Both the position numbers and the translations under genes were made by a program. 20,423 bases of DNA from a virus. The notes below the pieces were generated by a model. The model worked only from the letters and a program-made list of their open reading frames with translations. It was not told the origin of the DNA and ran no database searches. The stretch is from positions 1 to 20,423 of IMG/VR virus record IMGVR_UViG_3300007734_000437, one strand, 5' to 3'. Every line of letters begins with the position of its first letter. Positions within the stretch are counted from its first letter, which is position 1. Of this stretch, positions 13,426 through 19,280 are shown one piece after another.

Positions 13426-13500
13426 TGGTCCGTAACGTAATTGGCAGCGTCCTGGAATTTGACTCCAGTTGTCTAGGTTCGAGTCCTAGCGGGCCAGCCA
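13426..13500 (+). tRNA. tRNA-Gln (anticodon UUG)
   Basis: The 75 bases fold as a full cloverleaf. Acceptor TGGTCCG pairs with CGGGCCA with one G-U. The D-stem is ACGT/GCGT with loop AATTGGCA. Anticodon stem CTGGA/TCCAG encloses ATTTGAC, giving anticodon TTG. T-stem CTAGG/CCTAG encloses TTCGAGT. The discriminator is G and CCA is encoded. U1-A72 pairing at the acceptor start and a G73 discriminator fit bacterial glutamine tRNAs. Phage tRNAs usually supplement codons used more by the phage than by the host. It follows the XRE gene by 35 bp and is probably cotranscribed. Confidence 0.93.
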
Positions 13501-13519
13501 CCGAGGTAGCATTTACCGA

Positions 13520-13547
13520 TAGTCGGTCAACCGAGTAGTCGGTCAAC
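13520..13547 (+). repeat. Direct repeat of 12 bp after the tRNA
   Basis: TAGTCGGTCAAC occurs at 13520-13531 and again at 13536-13547, separated by CGAG. It lies 19 bp after the tRNA. It could be a protein-binding site or a trace of an attachment site; no integrase gene is present in the window. Confidence 0.55.
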
Positions 13548-13609
13548 GCATTGTTGGAACGGGTGAGATTGACCCACCGGGAGGCCGCCGCAGCCGCATT
13601 ACGGCTGTT

Positions 13610-13702
13610 ATGACTGACGCGGAGATTGCCTTAATGATGCGGGCCGTAGCCCTTCAGCTTCCTGTCAGCGACTGCGGGCGCATCCCGCCAGCCGTTCCCT
13701 AA
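13610..13702 (+). CDS. Possible 30-residue ORF after the tRNA
   Basis: ATG at 13610 opens MTDAEIALMMRAVALQLPVS and ends at 13702, four bases from the convergent gene's stop. It is preceded by the hairpin CAGCCG-CATTA-CGGCTG (13591-13607), which could mask its start or end the tRNA transcript. No Shine-Dalgarno sequence. The only supports are that it fits exactly between neighbours and starts with a plausible helix. Confidence 0.25.
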   Translation: MTDAEIALMMRAVALQLPVSDCGRIPPAVP

Positions 13703-13705
13703 AGT

Positions 13706-13963
13706 TTAGCAAGACCAGGCTTTCCTCGACCAGTAATTCGCGCTGAAAATATTGCCCGTGTTGCCTTGGCCGGCGGAACGGGCGCAATACGATTTCTTCC
13801 GTGCCGGCTGATCCTTCTTGATCGAGAGCGTCGGATCGCCGAAACGGACGAGCTTCACTTGCGAGCCTTTCTTCGCCAAGACGGCAGACTTCTTCTTCCC
13901 GCCGGGGGTGCGCTTCGGCTTGTTGTAACCGCTGAAAGTCTCTCCGCGATACGTTACGCTCAT
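13706..13963 (-). CDS. Small conserved phage protein (FGDP-IKKDxP family)
   Basis: The 85-residue protein has a pattern I recognise from many tailed phages: a basic KPKRTPGGKKKSAVLAKKGS lead, then VRFGDPTLSIKKDQPARKKS, then a short YCARSAGQGNTGN-type link and an aromatic end, ANYWSRKAWSC. Such proteins usually sit among virion or head-maturation genes; their function is not established to my knowledge. It has an AAGAAGG-like site close to the ATG. A longer frame to 13997 in another register has shadow-like arginine-rich sequence. It follows the HNH gene by 30 bp in the same minus-strand operon. Confidence 0.8.
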   Translation of the reverse strand: MSVTYRGETFSGYNKPKRTPGGKKKSAVLAKKGSQVKLVRFGDPTLSIKKDQPARKKSYCARSAGQGNTGNIFSANYWSRKAWSC

Positions 13964-13993
13964 GCCTTCTTCTTCCGTGGTTTCGGCTCGTTG

Positions 13994-14572
13994 TCAATCT
14001 TGTGCCAGACTGCGACGAAAGCTGCGGATCGCTTGGCTGACCGCGCCTTGAGTGATGCCGTACATCTTCGCTAATTCCGTTTGAGTCATGCCAGCTTCCA
14101 GCAACTTGAAGACTTTCGGCATTTCAGAGTCCGACAACACGCAACACGGACGGCTCTGGATAACATCTCTTTTGGTCGCCCAATAGCAGTTGCTCGGCGT
14201 GTAATGCTTTTTCCAGTTTATGCGGTTGATGCAGTGCTTCGGCGTCGGACGCGGCCCCATGTCAGCCAAAAAGTTTTCAAACGAATCCTCCCAACGCTTG
14301 CAGACTTTGATGCCTTTTGCACCAACGCCACCATAACCCCTTTGCTTGGGATTTGAGCACCGCTGTTTCATCGCCCGCCAACTATGCACGGCCCCGCCAT
14401 GAAGTGCGTTGTTTTTGATTACCTCTTCGCGGTGCTCACGGTACCACTGCCTGTATGCTTCTCGCTGTTTCAACAAATCGTCGTGACTGCCCCAACATTC
14501 CTCGCCCTTCACATATTTTAGGAAAACTTGTCCGTTAGGCGCGATGTCACCCGGCTTATGTTGTTGTGTCAT
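13994..14572 (-). CDS. HNH-type homing endonuclease with C-terminal HTH
   Basis: The 192-residue protein carries the element seen in a common family of phage free-standing endonucleases: SWRAMKQRCSNPKQRGYGGV (64-83), GIKVCKRWEDSFENFLADMG (87-106), PRPTPKHCINRIN and YTPSNCYWATKRDVIQ (124-139). In typical members this reads LDRIDNxGxYxPxNCRWAT, so the catalytic Asp/His position here is altered (CINRINWKKHYTPSNCYWAT), which may affect activity. A C-terminal HTH (GMTQTELAKMYGITQGAVSQ, 161-180) probably sets target choice. The start overlaps the upstream stop (ATGA), with AAGAAAGG directly before it. It sits between virion-type genes, a usual place for free-standing homing genes. Confidence 0.78.
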   Translation of the reverse strand: MTQQHKPGDIAPNGQVFLKYVKGEECWGSHDDLLKQREAYRQWYREHREEVIKNNALHGGAVHSWRAMKQRCSNPKQRGYGGVGAKGIKVCKRWEDSFENFLADMGPRPTPKHCINRINWKKHYTPSNCYWATKRDVIQSRPCCVLSDSEMPKVFKLLEAGMTQTELAKMYGITQGAVSQAIRSFRRSLAQD

Positions 14573-14745
14573 CCTTTCTTCTTTTTTGATTTCGGATCGG
14601 CGTCAAGGATTGTTCTCCAGCGGACCACCTGCCGCCAGTCACCTGTCACTGTGTCTCTGCGTTCCTCCTTCCCGTCAGCAAGCATCACGTGCACGGGCAT
14701 GTTCGCTGCCACAGGTAGGCGGAAGGTTGCATCAACCCACCGCAT
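14569..14745 (-). CDS. Small hypothetical protein (58 aa)
   Basis: The start ATG overlaps the upstream virion gene's stop as TGATG, and its own stop overlaps the HNH start as ATGA. The product (MRWVDATFRLPVAANMPVHV...) looks beta-rich in its first half and ends in a lysine run, DPKSKKKKG. A start further upstream at 14850 would overlap the virion gene. Unknown function; coupling suggests it is made together with the virion protein. Confidence 0.6.
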   Translation of the reverse strand: MRWVDATFRLPVAANMPVHVMLADGKEERRDTVTGDWRQVVRWRTILDADPKSKKKKG

Positions 14746-15395
14746 CAGATCTGCACCACGGAACAAATCACGCTGGGACTGACAGGGGAGGGGGCGATGG
14801 TGCCAGCTGGGATCGTTTCCAGGGACAACGCGGTATTGGTCGCACTCCAAGCAAGTTGGATGTAATCGGTCGGCTGTAACTTTAGCACGATGTCCACGTA
14901 GAAGATAATTCGCCCGTTCACACCGCCATGCTTGTTCGGTATCGACAGGATGGAGGCGGAATACGGCAGATCCGTCCCATTCTTCCTGTACCAGAAGCTC
15001 GCATCGTGGATCTGCGTGTCCGAGTTGGATACCTGGACGGAGAAGCTGATGTTGTAAACGCCCGGTGTCGTCGGGACAATCTTGTTCCCATCCGTCACCA
15101 CCACTCCGTCATTGTCTGGATCGGATGAGTTGAGCCCGATGACATACGCCTGCGTCGTGCTAGTGACTGTCTGGGTAGTCGTATCGTAGAACGAGCCCCA
15201 GTACCCCAAGACCCCGTTCTTTCCCGCCGTCATCGTCACGGTGGTTAGGTTGTCCGCTTCCGTCTGCGTGAGGGCGATGTTCCTCCCTCCCACGATGTCC
15301 AGATTGCTCTGGGTCTTCATCGTACTGCCATTCAGCTTAACCTTCAAAATGTCCGCCACCCGCTGGAGGCTCTGGGTCCGTAGGAACTGTTTCAT
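14745..15395 (-). CDS. Virion/tail-fibre-like protein with jelly-roll C-terminus
   Basis: The 216-residue protein starts (ATG at 15395) with a helix, MKQFLRTQSLQRVADILKVK, then LNGSTMKTQSNLDIVGGRNI. That resembles the N-terminal part of phage structural proteins in which a short LNGxxVxxxxxLxFIxG strand set follows a helix. The C-terminal 140 residues are beta-rich: GVYNISFSVQVSNSDTQIHD, ASFWYRKNGTDLPYSASI, then YIQLAWSATNTALSLETIPA and PSPVSPSVICSVVQI. This is like the TNF/C1q-type jelly-roll domains on phage virions that face the medium. A TTG at 15500 would give a longer protein but is less likely. No Shine-Dalgarno sequence. The exact structural role cannot be stated. Confidence 0.72.
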   Translation of the reverse strand: MKQFLRTQSLQRVADILKVKLNGSTMKTQSNLDIVGGRNIALTQTEADNLTTVTMTAGKNGVLGYWGSFYDTTTQTVTSTTQAYVIGLNSSDPDNDGVVVTDGNKIVPTTPGVYNISFSVQVSNSDTQIHDASFWYRKNGTDLPYSASILSIPNKHGGVNGRIIFYVDIVLKLQPTDYIQLAWSATNTALSLETIPAGTIAPSPVSPSVICSVVQI

Positions 15396-15838
15396 ACGGG
15401 CTAGGTAGCGACTGGCACCGGCTGGGGCAAGCTGGGAGAGGCTGATTGCGTTATGGCTTGGGCAACCGTGCGAGGACAGCTCACCCCTGATAGGGGGCAA
15501 GCCGTCCTCAAGAAGCTAACTGCGCCATGGATGGGGTGTCGCTTCGGACTGGTGGGGCCGCTCGGGCGTGCCTGCTGCACACGGCTAATCCACCGGCTCA
15601 CTATGTTTCACATTCACTCTTATGCGGACGGGTGATCGTTTCCGCTGCCGATTGGTTCGTGGCAGGACTCCCGGTTAGGGTGGTCGCTCACGGGGCCATT
15701 TTGTATGTGCAGCTCGGGAAACGGCGAACCCCAGCGAAACGCACCAAGATGCCCGATTTCCCCGTTGGCAAGGATTATTTCGCTTTTCTTCGTTTTTGTG
15801 CTTGCATACCGCAACATTCCGCAACATTCCACAACACG
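15396..15838. other. Non-coding divergent region, with a nested hairpin
   Basis: No convincing gene is seen in these 443 bp between the minus-strand virion gene and the plus-strand RHH gene. Short frames on both strands lack a start site and protein-like composition. GAGGAC (15472-15477) pairs with GTCCTC (15504-15509), and inside it CCCCT (15484-15488) pairs with AGGGG (15492-15496), a two-part hairpin. The last 30 bp hold tandem repeats. The region should contain promoters in both directions. Confidence 0.5.
15811..15830 (+). promoter_or_regulatory. Tandem 10-bp repeat, probable operator
   Basis: GCAACATTCC occurs twice in direct contact (15811-15820, 15821-15830), followed by the partial copy ACAACACGAT that includes the start of the next gene's ATG at 15839. 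A 10-bp period places both sites on one face of the helix, as ribbon-helix-helix operators often are. The downstream gene encodes such a protein, so autoregulation is plausible but inferred. Confidence 0.55.
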
Positions 15839-15997
15839 ATGAATCGCAAACCTCGCAAATTAGTCGTAGCAGTTGAGCTTCCCGCCGACGCTTGGAAGAA
15901 ACTTACCGAAGTTTCCGAGCGTGACTTCATCAGCCGCACAGCGTATGCTCGTCGCGTTCTGATGATCCACTTGATGGAGCAGAAGAACATTCCGTAA
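15839..15997 (+). CDS. Ribbon-helix-helix-like small DNA-binding protein
   Basis: The ATG at 15839 gives a 52-residue protein: MNRKPRKLVVAVELPADAWK, then KLTEVSERDFISRTAYARRV. A basic arm, a strand (KLVVAVELP), a helix, a turn and a second helix (SRTAYARRVLMIHLMEQ) match the Arc/MetJ/CopG layout, where the strand pairs in a dimer and contacts the major groove. Such proteins repress their own promoters. The longer frame upstream has non-protein-like composition. No Shine-Dalgarno sequence; the leader is the A/C-rich tandem repeat itself. Confidence 0.68.
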   Translation: MNRKPRKLVVAVELPADAWKKLTEVSERDFISRTAYARRVLMIHLMEQKNIP

Positions 15998-16014
15998 CCA
16001 AACCAGTCCCAGCC

Positions 16015-16224
16015 ATGACACACACCGACACACTAGATCAGCACGTTCGTGAGTACTACCTGTACCACGATGAACAGACCAAGTTCTTCGATGACTTGGC
16101 TTCCGCCAACAAGCCGGTTGACGCCGGCCTCGACGAAGCCGCCGCCCTCAACTGGTGCGAGCAGATGCACGAGCTGACCGGCACCTGGAACGCCGATGTC
16201 TGGGCCGAGAAAGGATGGTGGTGA
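16015..16224 (+). CDS. Small acidic hypothetical protein (69 aa)
   Basis: The 69-residue protein starts MTHTDTLDQHVREYYLYHDE after the A/C-rich leader AACCAAACCAGTCCCAGCC. It is acidic and helical with aromatic residues, ending NWCEQMHELTGTWNADVWAE. Acidic small phage proteins with this profile can be DNA mimics or host-takeover factors, but there is no specific evidence here. The next gene starts 3 bp after the stop. Confidence 0.66.
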   Translation: MTHTDTLDQHVREYYLYHDEQTKFFDDLASANKPVDAGLDEAAALNWCEQMHELTGTWNADVWAEKGWW

Positions 16225-16227
16225 GCC

Positions 16228-16410
16228 ATGAGAGCACTAATCAAGAGCGATCCGTACTGCCAGTACTACATAGGCAAAGCCACGGCGTATCGCATCGCAG
16301 CCAGTTTATTCACCGCCAACCAATCTGGTTACGCCATGTTCCGTGGGTTAATGCGGGATAACGCAAAGACGGCCATCACGCTTGCCAAAATTACGAAAGG
16401 AGCGGTCTGA
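16228..16410 (+). CDS. Small hypothetical protein (60 aa)
   Basis: The product is MRALIKSDPYCQYYIGKATA, then YRIAASLFTANQSGYAMFRG and a basic end. It is basic and helical, with no membrane segment or motif that I recognise. It follows the previous gene by 3 bp and precedes the next by 2 bp. Its last codons supply AAAGGAG, the Shine-Dalgarno sequence for the next gene. Confidence 0.62.
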   Translation: MRALIKSDPYCQYYIGKATAYRIAASLFTANQSGYAMFRGLMRDNAKTAITLAKITKGAV

Positions 16411-16412
16411 CC

Positions 16413-16643
16413 ATGGTCGCCGACAAGAACTCCATCCATGTCAGCGGTGACGAGCTGCTGGCCCGTGCCAAGCTCTGCGCCAAGCTGCTGGAGGTGGTCG
16501 ATGAGATCACCGCCGCCTCTGGTCTCATCTCCGAGGGCCGCTACTGGGACGCTTACCGGATCACCAACAAGATCGAGCTAATGGCAGCGGAGGTATCCTC
16601 CGACCTGCACGGCATCGACCTAGCTGCGGGGGACCAATCATGA
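16413..16643 (+). CDS. Small helical hypothetical protein (76 aa)
   Basis: An AAAGGAG site about 11 bp upstream supports the ATG. The protein is helical (ELLARAKLCAKLLEVVDEIT, then RITNKIELMAAEVSSDLHGI), perhaps an antiparallel bundle. No known motif. The stop overlaps the next ATG (ATGA). Confidence 0.65.
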   Translation: MVADKNSIHVSGDELLARAKLCAKLLEVVDEITAASGLISEGRYWDAYRITNKIELMAAEVSSDLHGIDLAAGDQS

Positions 16644-16846
16644 GCAAGCAATGCGTCACCCATCATTTCGCCTGCGACTGCCGCGAGGCAAAGTTCAAGG
16701 AGCTAGAGCGCGAGAACGCCGCGCTGCGGGAAGCGAAGGACGCATATTTCAAGCACAATAACATCTTGGTTCAACTGATGACCGAGGATCAAAAACAGAA
16801 AGCGTTGGAGATCCTTATGTCACGACCGAAGGAGGCGCAGCCGTGA
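16640..16846 (+). CDS. Small hypothetical protein with His/Cys N-terminus and coiled coil
   Basis: ATGA-coupled. The N-terminus QCVTHHFACDCREAKFKELE combines C5, H8, H9, C12 and C14, a possible small metal site. A coiled-coil helix (RENAALREAKDAYFKHNN) follows. Short phage proteins of the form CxxHHxACxCRE...LERENAxLR are ones I recognise from many genomes, with unknown function. It ends KEAQP, the same as the next gene, because of a 20-bp repeated junction. Confidence 0.68.
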   Translation: MSKQCVTHHFACDCREAKFKELERENAALREAKDAYFKHNNILVQLMTEDQKQKALEILMSRPKEAQP

Positions 16847-17336
16847 GCGAAATCAAATCATTGCACCAAAGTGCCTTGCGCCCCGAGAACAATAAGTTCC
16901 ACAAAGGCAACGGGGACGACGGCAAACACTACTGGCTTACGCCGCCAGACCTAATGCGCAATTTGCAGCAGGAGTTTGCCTTCAATTTTGATCCGTGTCC
17001 GTTCCCAAAGCCTGCTGATTTTGACGGCCTTACTTGTGAGTGGGGTCAATCCAGTTATGTGAACCCTCCCTTTGGTTCAATTATGCACCAAGGTAAAAAG
17101 AAGGGGCCAACCGCTTGGGCGAGGAAAGCGATTACAGAGAACCGGAAAGGTAAGCGCGTAGTACTTGTGTATCCCATCGACAAGTGGATTCTTATGCTTC
17201 TCGGCGCTGGGGCAAAGGTGCGGAACCTAGGCGATGTTCGTTGGCACGCGGTTGAGGACGGATCGCAGGGCAAAGGTACAGGGAGACATATTGCCGCTTT
17301 CATTCTTGAAGCACGTAAGGAGGCGCAGCCATGAGC
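16829..17336 (+). repeat. 20-bp direct repeats flanking the adenine methyltransferase gene
   Basis: AAGGAGGCGCAGCCGTGAGC (16829-16848) and AAGGAGGCGCAGCCATGAGC (17317-17336) differ at one base, the first base of the start codon. Each copy holds the end of one gene (KEAQP), a Shine-Dalgarno sequence and the overlapping start of the next gene. The feature span covers both copies and the methyltransferase between them. Confidence 0.8.
16843..17334 (+). CDS. Phage N6-adenine DNA methyltransferase (Dam-like)
   Basis: The 163-residue protein matches the phage DNA N-6-adenine-methyltransferase family: YWLTPPDLMRNLQQEFAFNF (30-49), FDPCPFPKP (49-57), DGLTCEWG and the catalytic SYVNPPFG (71-78, NPPF as the DPPY-type motif). 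KRVVLVYPIDKW follows. It methylates adenine N6 in DNA, protecting phage DNA or marking it. The GTG start at 16843 overlaps the previous stop and has AAGGAGG upstream. Flanking 20-bp repeats suggest the gene is a recombination module. Length is normal for the family. Confidence 0.86.
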   Translation: MSEIKSLHQSALRPENNKFHKGNGDDGKHYWLTPPDLMRNLQQEFAFNFDPCPFPKPADFDGLTCEWGQSSYVNPPFGSIMHQGKKKGPTAWARKAITENRKGKRVVLVYPIDKWILMLLGAGAKVRNLGDVRWHAVEDGSQGKGTGRHIAAFILEARKEAQP

Positions 17337-17738
17337 AAGTCCCAACAGCAACTTTCGATAGTCGTTGATGCGGAAGACTCCGATCTGCTTGCAATCAAGA
17401 TTGGACCATCAAGCGGTTATGCCAGAACGACGATTCGTCCGCAAAAATACATTCATTGCATCATTGCCCAGCGAATGGGCCTATCGTGGAACAGGCGAAC
17501 TGAAGTTATTGACCACATCAACCGCGACAAACTGGACAATCGCAGGCAGAATTTGAGGGTAGCGTCCAAATCGCAGAATCTTGTGAACAGTCAAAAATGC
17601 GATCAGGCGAAAGGTTACTACAAAGCTGGAAATCTATGGATCGTTCGCGTTAAGCGAAACGGCGTAATTCATCGGAAGTCATTTAACAACGAAACCGACG
17701 CCAAGTTTTGGGCCGACGTTTTGAAGGGTATGAAATGA
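17331..17738 (+). CDS. HNH endonuclease with C-terminal AP2-like domain
   Basis: The 135-residue protein has the HNH element VIDHINRDKLDNRRQNLRVA (59-78) followed by SKSQNLVNSQK. A compact AP2-like DNA-binding domain comes next (GYYKAGNLWIVRVKRNGVIH, 95-114, then KSFNNETDAKFWADVL). This HNH-AP2 architecture is typical of free-standing phage homing endonucleases. Its start overlaps the methyltransferase stop (ATGA, with AAGGAGG) and its stop overlaps the nuclease start (ATGA), so it is perfectly fitted into the operon. The N-terminal part (SIVVDAEDSDLLAIKIGPSS) matches the usual strand set of the family. Confidence 0.87.
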   Translation: MSKSQQQLSIVVDAEDSDLLAIKIGPSSGYARTTIRPQKYIHCIIAQRMGLSWNRRTEVIDHINRDKLDNRRQNLRVASKSQNLVNSQKCDQAKGYYKAGNLWIVRVKRNGVIHRKSFNNETDAKFWADVLKGMK

Positions 17739-18547
17739 AAACAAGTTTTCACTGGTACGACCGCGACGGCAACGCGGTCTTTGAGGTCCCGAAGGCCAAG
17801 GGTGGCGGGATGCGTGCGACTACCATCGCAGACGCCCGCAAGCTGAACCTGTACCCAAGCGTGACCACGGTTCTCTCCGTCCTAGCCAAGCCCAGCTTGG
17901 ATGACTGGAAGCTCCAGCAGGTGGCAGAGCGGGCTTACTCCAACCCGCCGCAGGACGGCGAGGAGGCGTCAGCTTACTCCCGCCGCATCATTGACGGTGC
18001 GTTTGAGCAAGTAGGTGAGGCTGCGGATCTCGGCACCCGCATCCATGCCGGAATTGAACTAGCGTTCAAGGAGGGCATCAGCTCGGTGCCAGAGGATGTC
18101 TACGATTACGTCAAATTGGTGAAGCAGGATCTGGAGTTTGCCGGCATCAAGCTCGTCCAGCATGAACTTCGTTTGGTGAACGACTTTGTTGGCTACGCTG
18201 GCACGACGGACGCCATCATGGTCAAAGATGGCAAGCAGGGCATCTTGGACTTCAAGTCGCGCAAGACCAAGCCCGGCGTCAAGATTGAGCCGTGGGAGAC
18301 CGAGCCCATGCAAATTGCCGCCTACTACGCAGCGAAGTGGGGCGACATCCGTCCCAGCGCCATCGGGGCCAACGTCTACATCTCCACGACGGAACCTGGT
18401 CGCGTTCAGATCGTGACCTACGACGACCTGCAACTGGAGAAGGCTTGGGAGGCGTTTAAGGCCGCCAACCATCTCTGGCAGTACCTCAAGAACTACCGAC
18501 CCAAAAGAAAAACCCCTGCCGGGGACACACAGCCCGCAGGGGTGTAA
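17735..18547 (+). CDS. PD-(D/E)XK (RecB/Cas4-like) nuclease
   Basis: From the coupled ATG at 17735 the protein is 270 residues. It shows a RecB-family exonuclease pattern: YPSVTTVLSVLAKPSLDDWK (40-59), LGTRIHAGIELAF with H104 (99-111), GTTDAI with D159, and GILDFKSRKTK with D172 and K174 (169-179). MQIAAYYAAKWG (192-203) supplies the motif Q193/Y197. The enzyme likely cuts or resects DNA in phage recombination or replication. A hairpin lies across its stop codon. An earlier start at 17708 would overlap the HNH gene and is unlikely. Confidence 0.84.
   Translation: MKTSFHWYDRDGNAVFEVPKAKGGGMRATTIADARKLNLYPSVTTVLSVLAKPSLDDWKLQQVAERAYSNPPQDGEEASAYSRRIIDGAFEQVGEAADLGTRIHAGIELAFKEGISSVPEDVYDYVKLVKQDLEFAGIKLVQHELRLVNDFVGYAGTTDAIMVKDGKQGILDFKSRKTKPGVKIEPWETEPMQIAAYYAAKWGDIRPSAIGANVYISTTEPGRVQIVTYDDLQLEKAWEAFKAANHLWQYLKNYRPKRKTPAGDTQPAGV
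18512..18543. terminator. Hairpin across the nuclease stop, possible terminator
   Basis: ACCCCTGC (18512-18519) pairs with GCAGGGGT (18536-18543) around a 16-base loop. On the plus strand no T-run follows. On the minus strand the hairpin is followed by TTTTCTTTT, so it would stop transcription coming from the right. It may also act as a weak plus-strand terminator or an mRNA stabiliser between two gene sets. Confidence 0.45.
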
Positions 18548-18563
18548 CACACACAGCGTCCCT

Positions 18564-19265
18564 TTGTTAGTCCAACCAACCAGTAAGTCCAACCAAAACA
18601 ACCATGCCCATAAACATATCAGCCAGTCAAACAAGTCCAAGTCCGAGCCGGTTCCCGCTGGAACTCATCATGCCATCTGCTATGGCGTTGTTTACCTTGG
18701 CACGTTGCCCAGTCAGCAGTACAAACCACAGGAGAAGATCATCCTTGTTTTTGAGATGCCTCACGAACGCATCACGATCAAAGACAAGGATTTGCCGCGT
18801 GGAATCAGTAAGCGGTACACGTTTTCGTTCAACGAAAAGGCAAGCCTTCGCAAAGACCTGCAGTCTTGGCGGGGTCGCCCGTTCACGTCTGCCGAGCTTG
18901 CCGGCTTTGACGTGTCCAAACTGATCGGTGCCAACTGCCTCTTGTCCGTGCTCCATCAGGACCGCGCAGGGGCAACCTACGCCAACATCAGCAGCATCTC
19001 CGCGCTGCCCAAGTCGATGAAGTCCGTGGCACCCGAGAATCCGTCGCTGTACTTCAACGTGGTCGAGGCCATCGCATCCGCCAAGAGTAAGGGACTGCGC
19101 GACATCATTTGGCCGGAAGACCTGCCGACGTGGATTGAGAAGCTCTGCTGTGAGTCCGAGGAGTACAAGACGTTCGTCATGGGCAGCCCCAATGCCGAGC
19201 CGCCGGATGCTCCCGCCGAGGAGGATCTGCAACCCGCCGAGGACGACCAGAGCATCCCGTTTTAA
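18564..19265 (+). CDS. Putative ssDNA-binding/recombination phage protein (start uncertain)
   Basis: The body EPVPAGTHHAICYGVVYLGT, KYTFSF-like ISKRYTFSFNEKASLRKDLQ, SWRGRPFTSAELAGFDVSKL and YANISSISALPKS belongs to a phage family I associate with replication/recombination blocks and possibly ssDNA binding. The acidic tail ending DDQSIPF resembles that of ssDNA-binding proteins. Only a TTG (18564) is available as an in-frame start, giving 233 residues with a polar, N/Q/H/K-rich lead. The natural-looking ATG with an A/C leader is at 18604, but it is in another frame (MPINISASQTS...). A frameshift or sequencing error in about the first 50 bp is likely. Confidence 0.68.
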   Translation: MLVQPTSKSNQNNHAHKHISQSNKSKSEPVPAGTHHAICYGVVYLGTLPSQQYKPQEKIILVFEMPHERITIKDKDLPRGISKRYTFSFNEKASLRKDLQSWRGRPFTSAELAGFDVSKLIGANCLLSVLHQDRAGATYANISSISALPKSMKSVAPENPSLYFNVVEAIASAKSKGLRDIIWPEDLPTWIEKLCCESEEYKTFVMGSPNAEPPDAPAEEDLQPAEDDQSIPF

Positions 19266-19280
19266 GCTAATACACTGAAC

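Noticed and set aside
13665-13997. A 110-codon minus-strand frame overlapping the small FGDP-type gene
   Set aside because: Arginine/glutamate-rich out-of-frame translation; the 85-residue frame carries the recognised family pattern.
15453-15635. Short plus-strand frame in the 15.4-15.8 kb gap
   Set aside because: No start site, no coupling and irregular composition with many Cys and Arg; treated as non-coding.
15811-15840. CRISPR-like tandem repeat
   Set aside because: Only two 10-bp units with no spacers; an operator fits better. No CRISPR array is seen anywhere in the window.
18059-18640. A 193-codon minus-strand frame opposite the nuclease gene
   Set aside because: It mirrors the PD-(D/E)XK gene and has Val/Asp/Leu-rich antisense character.
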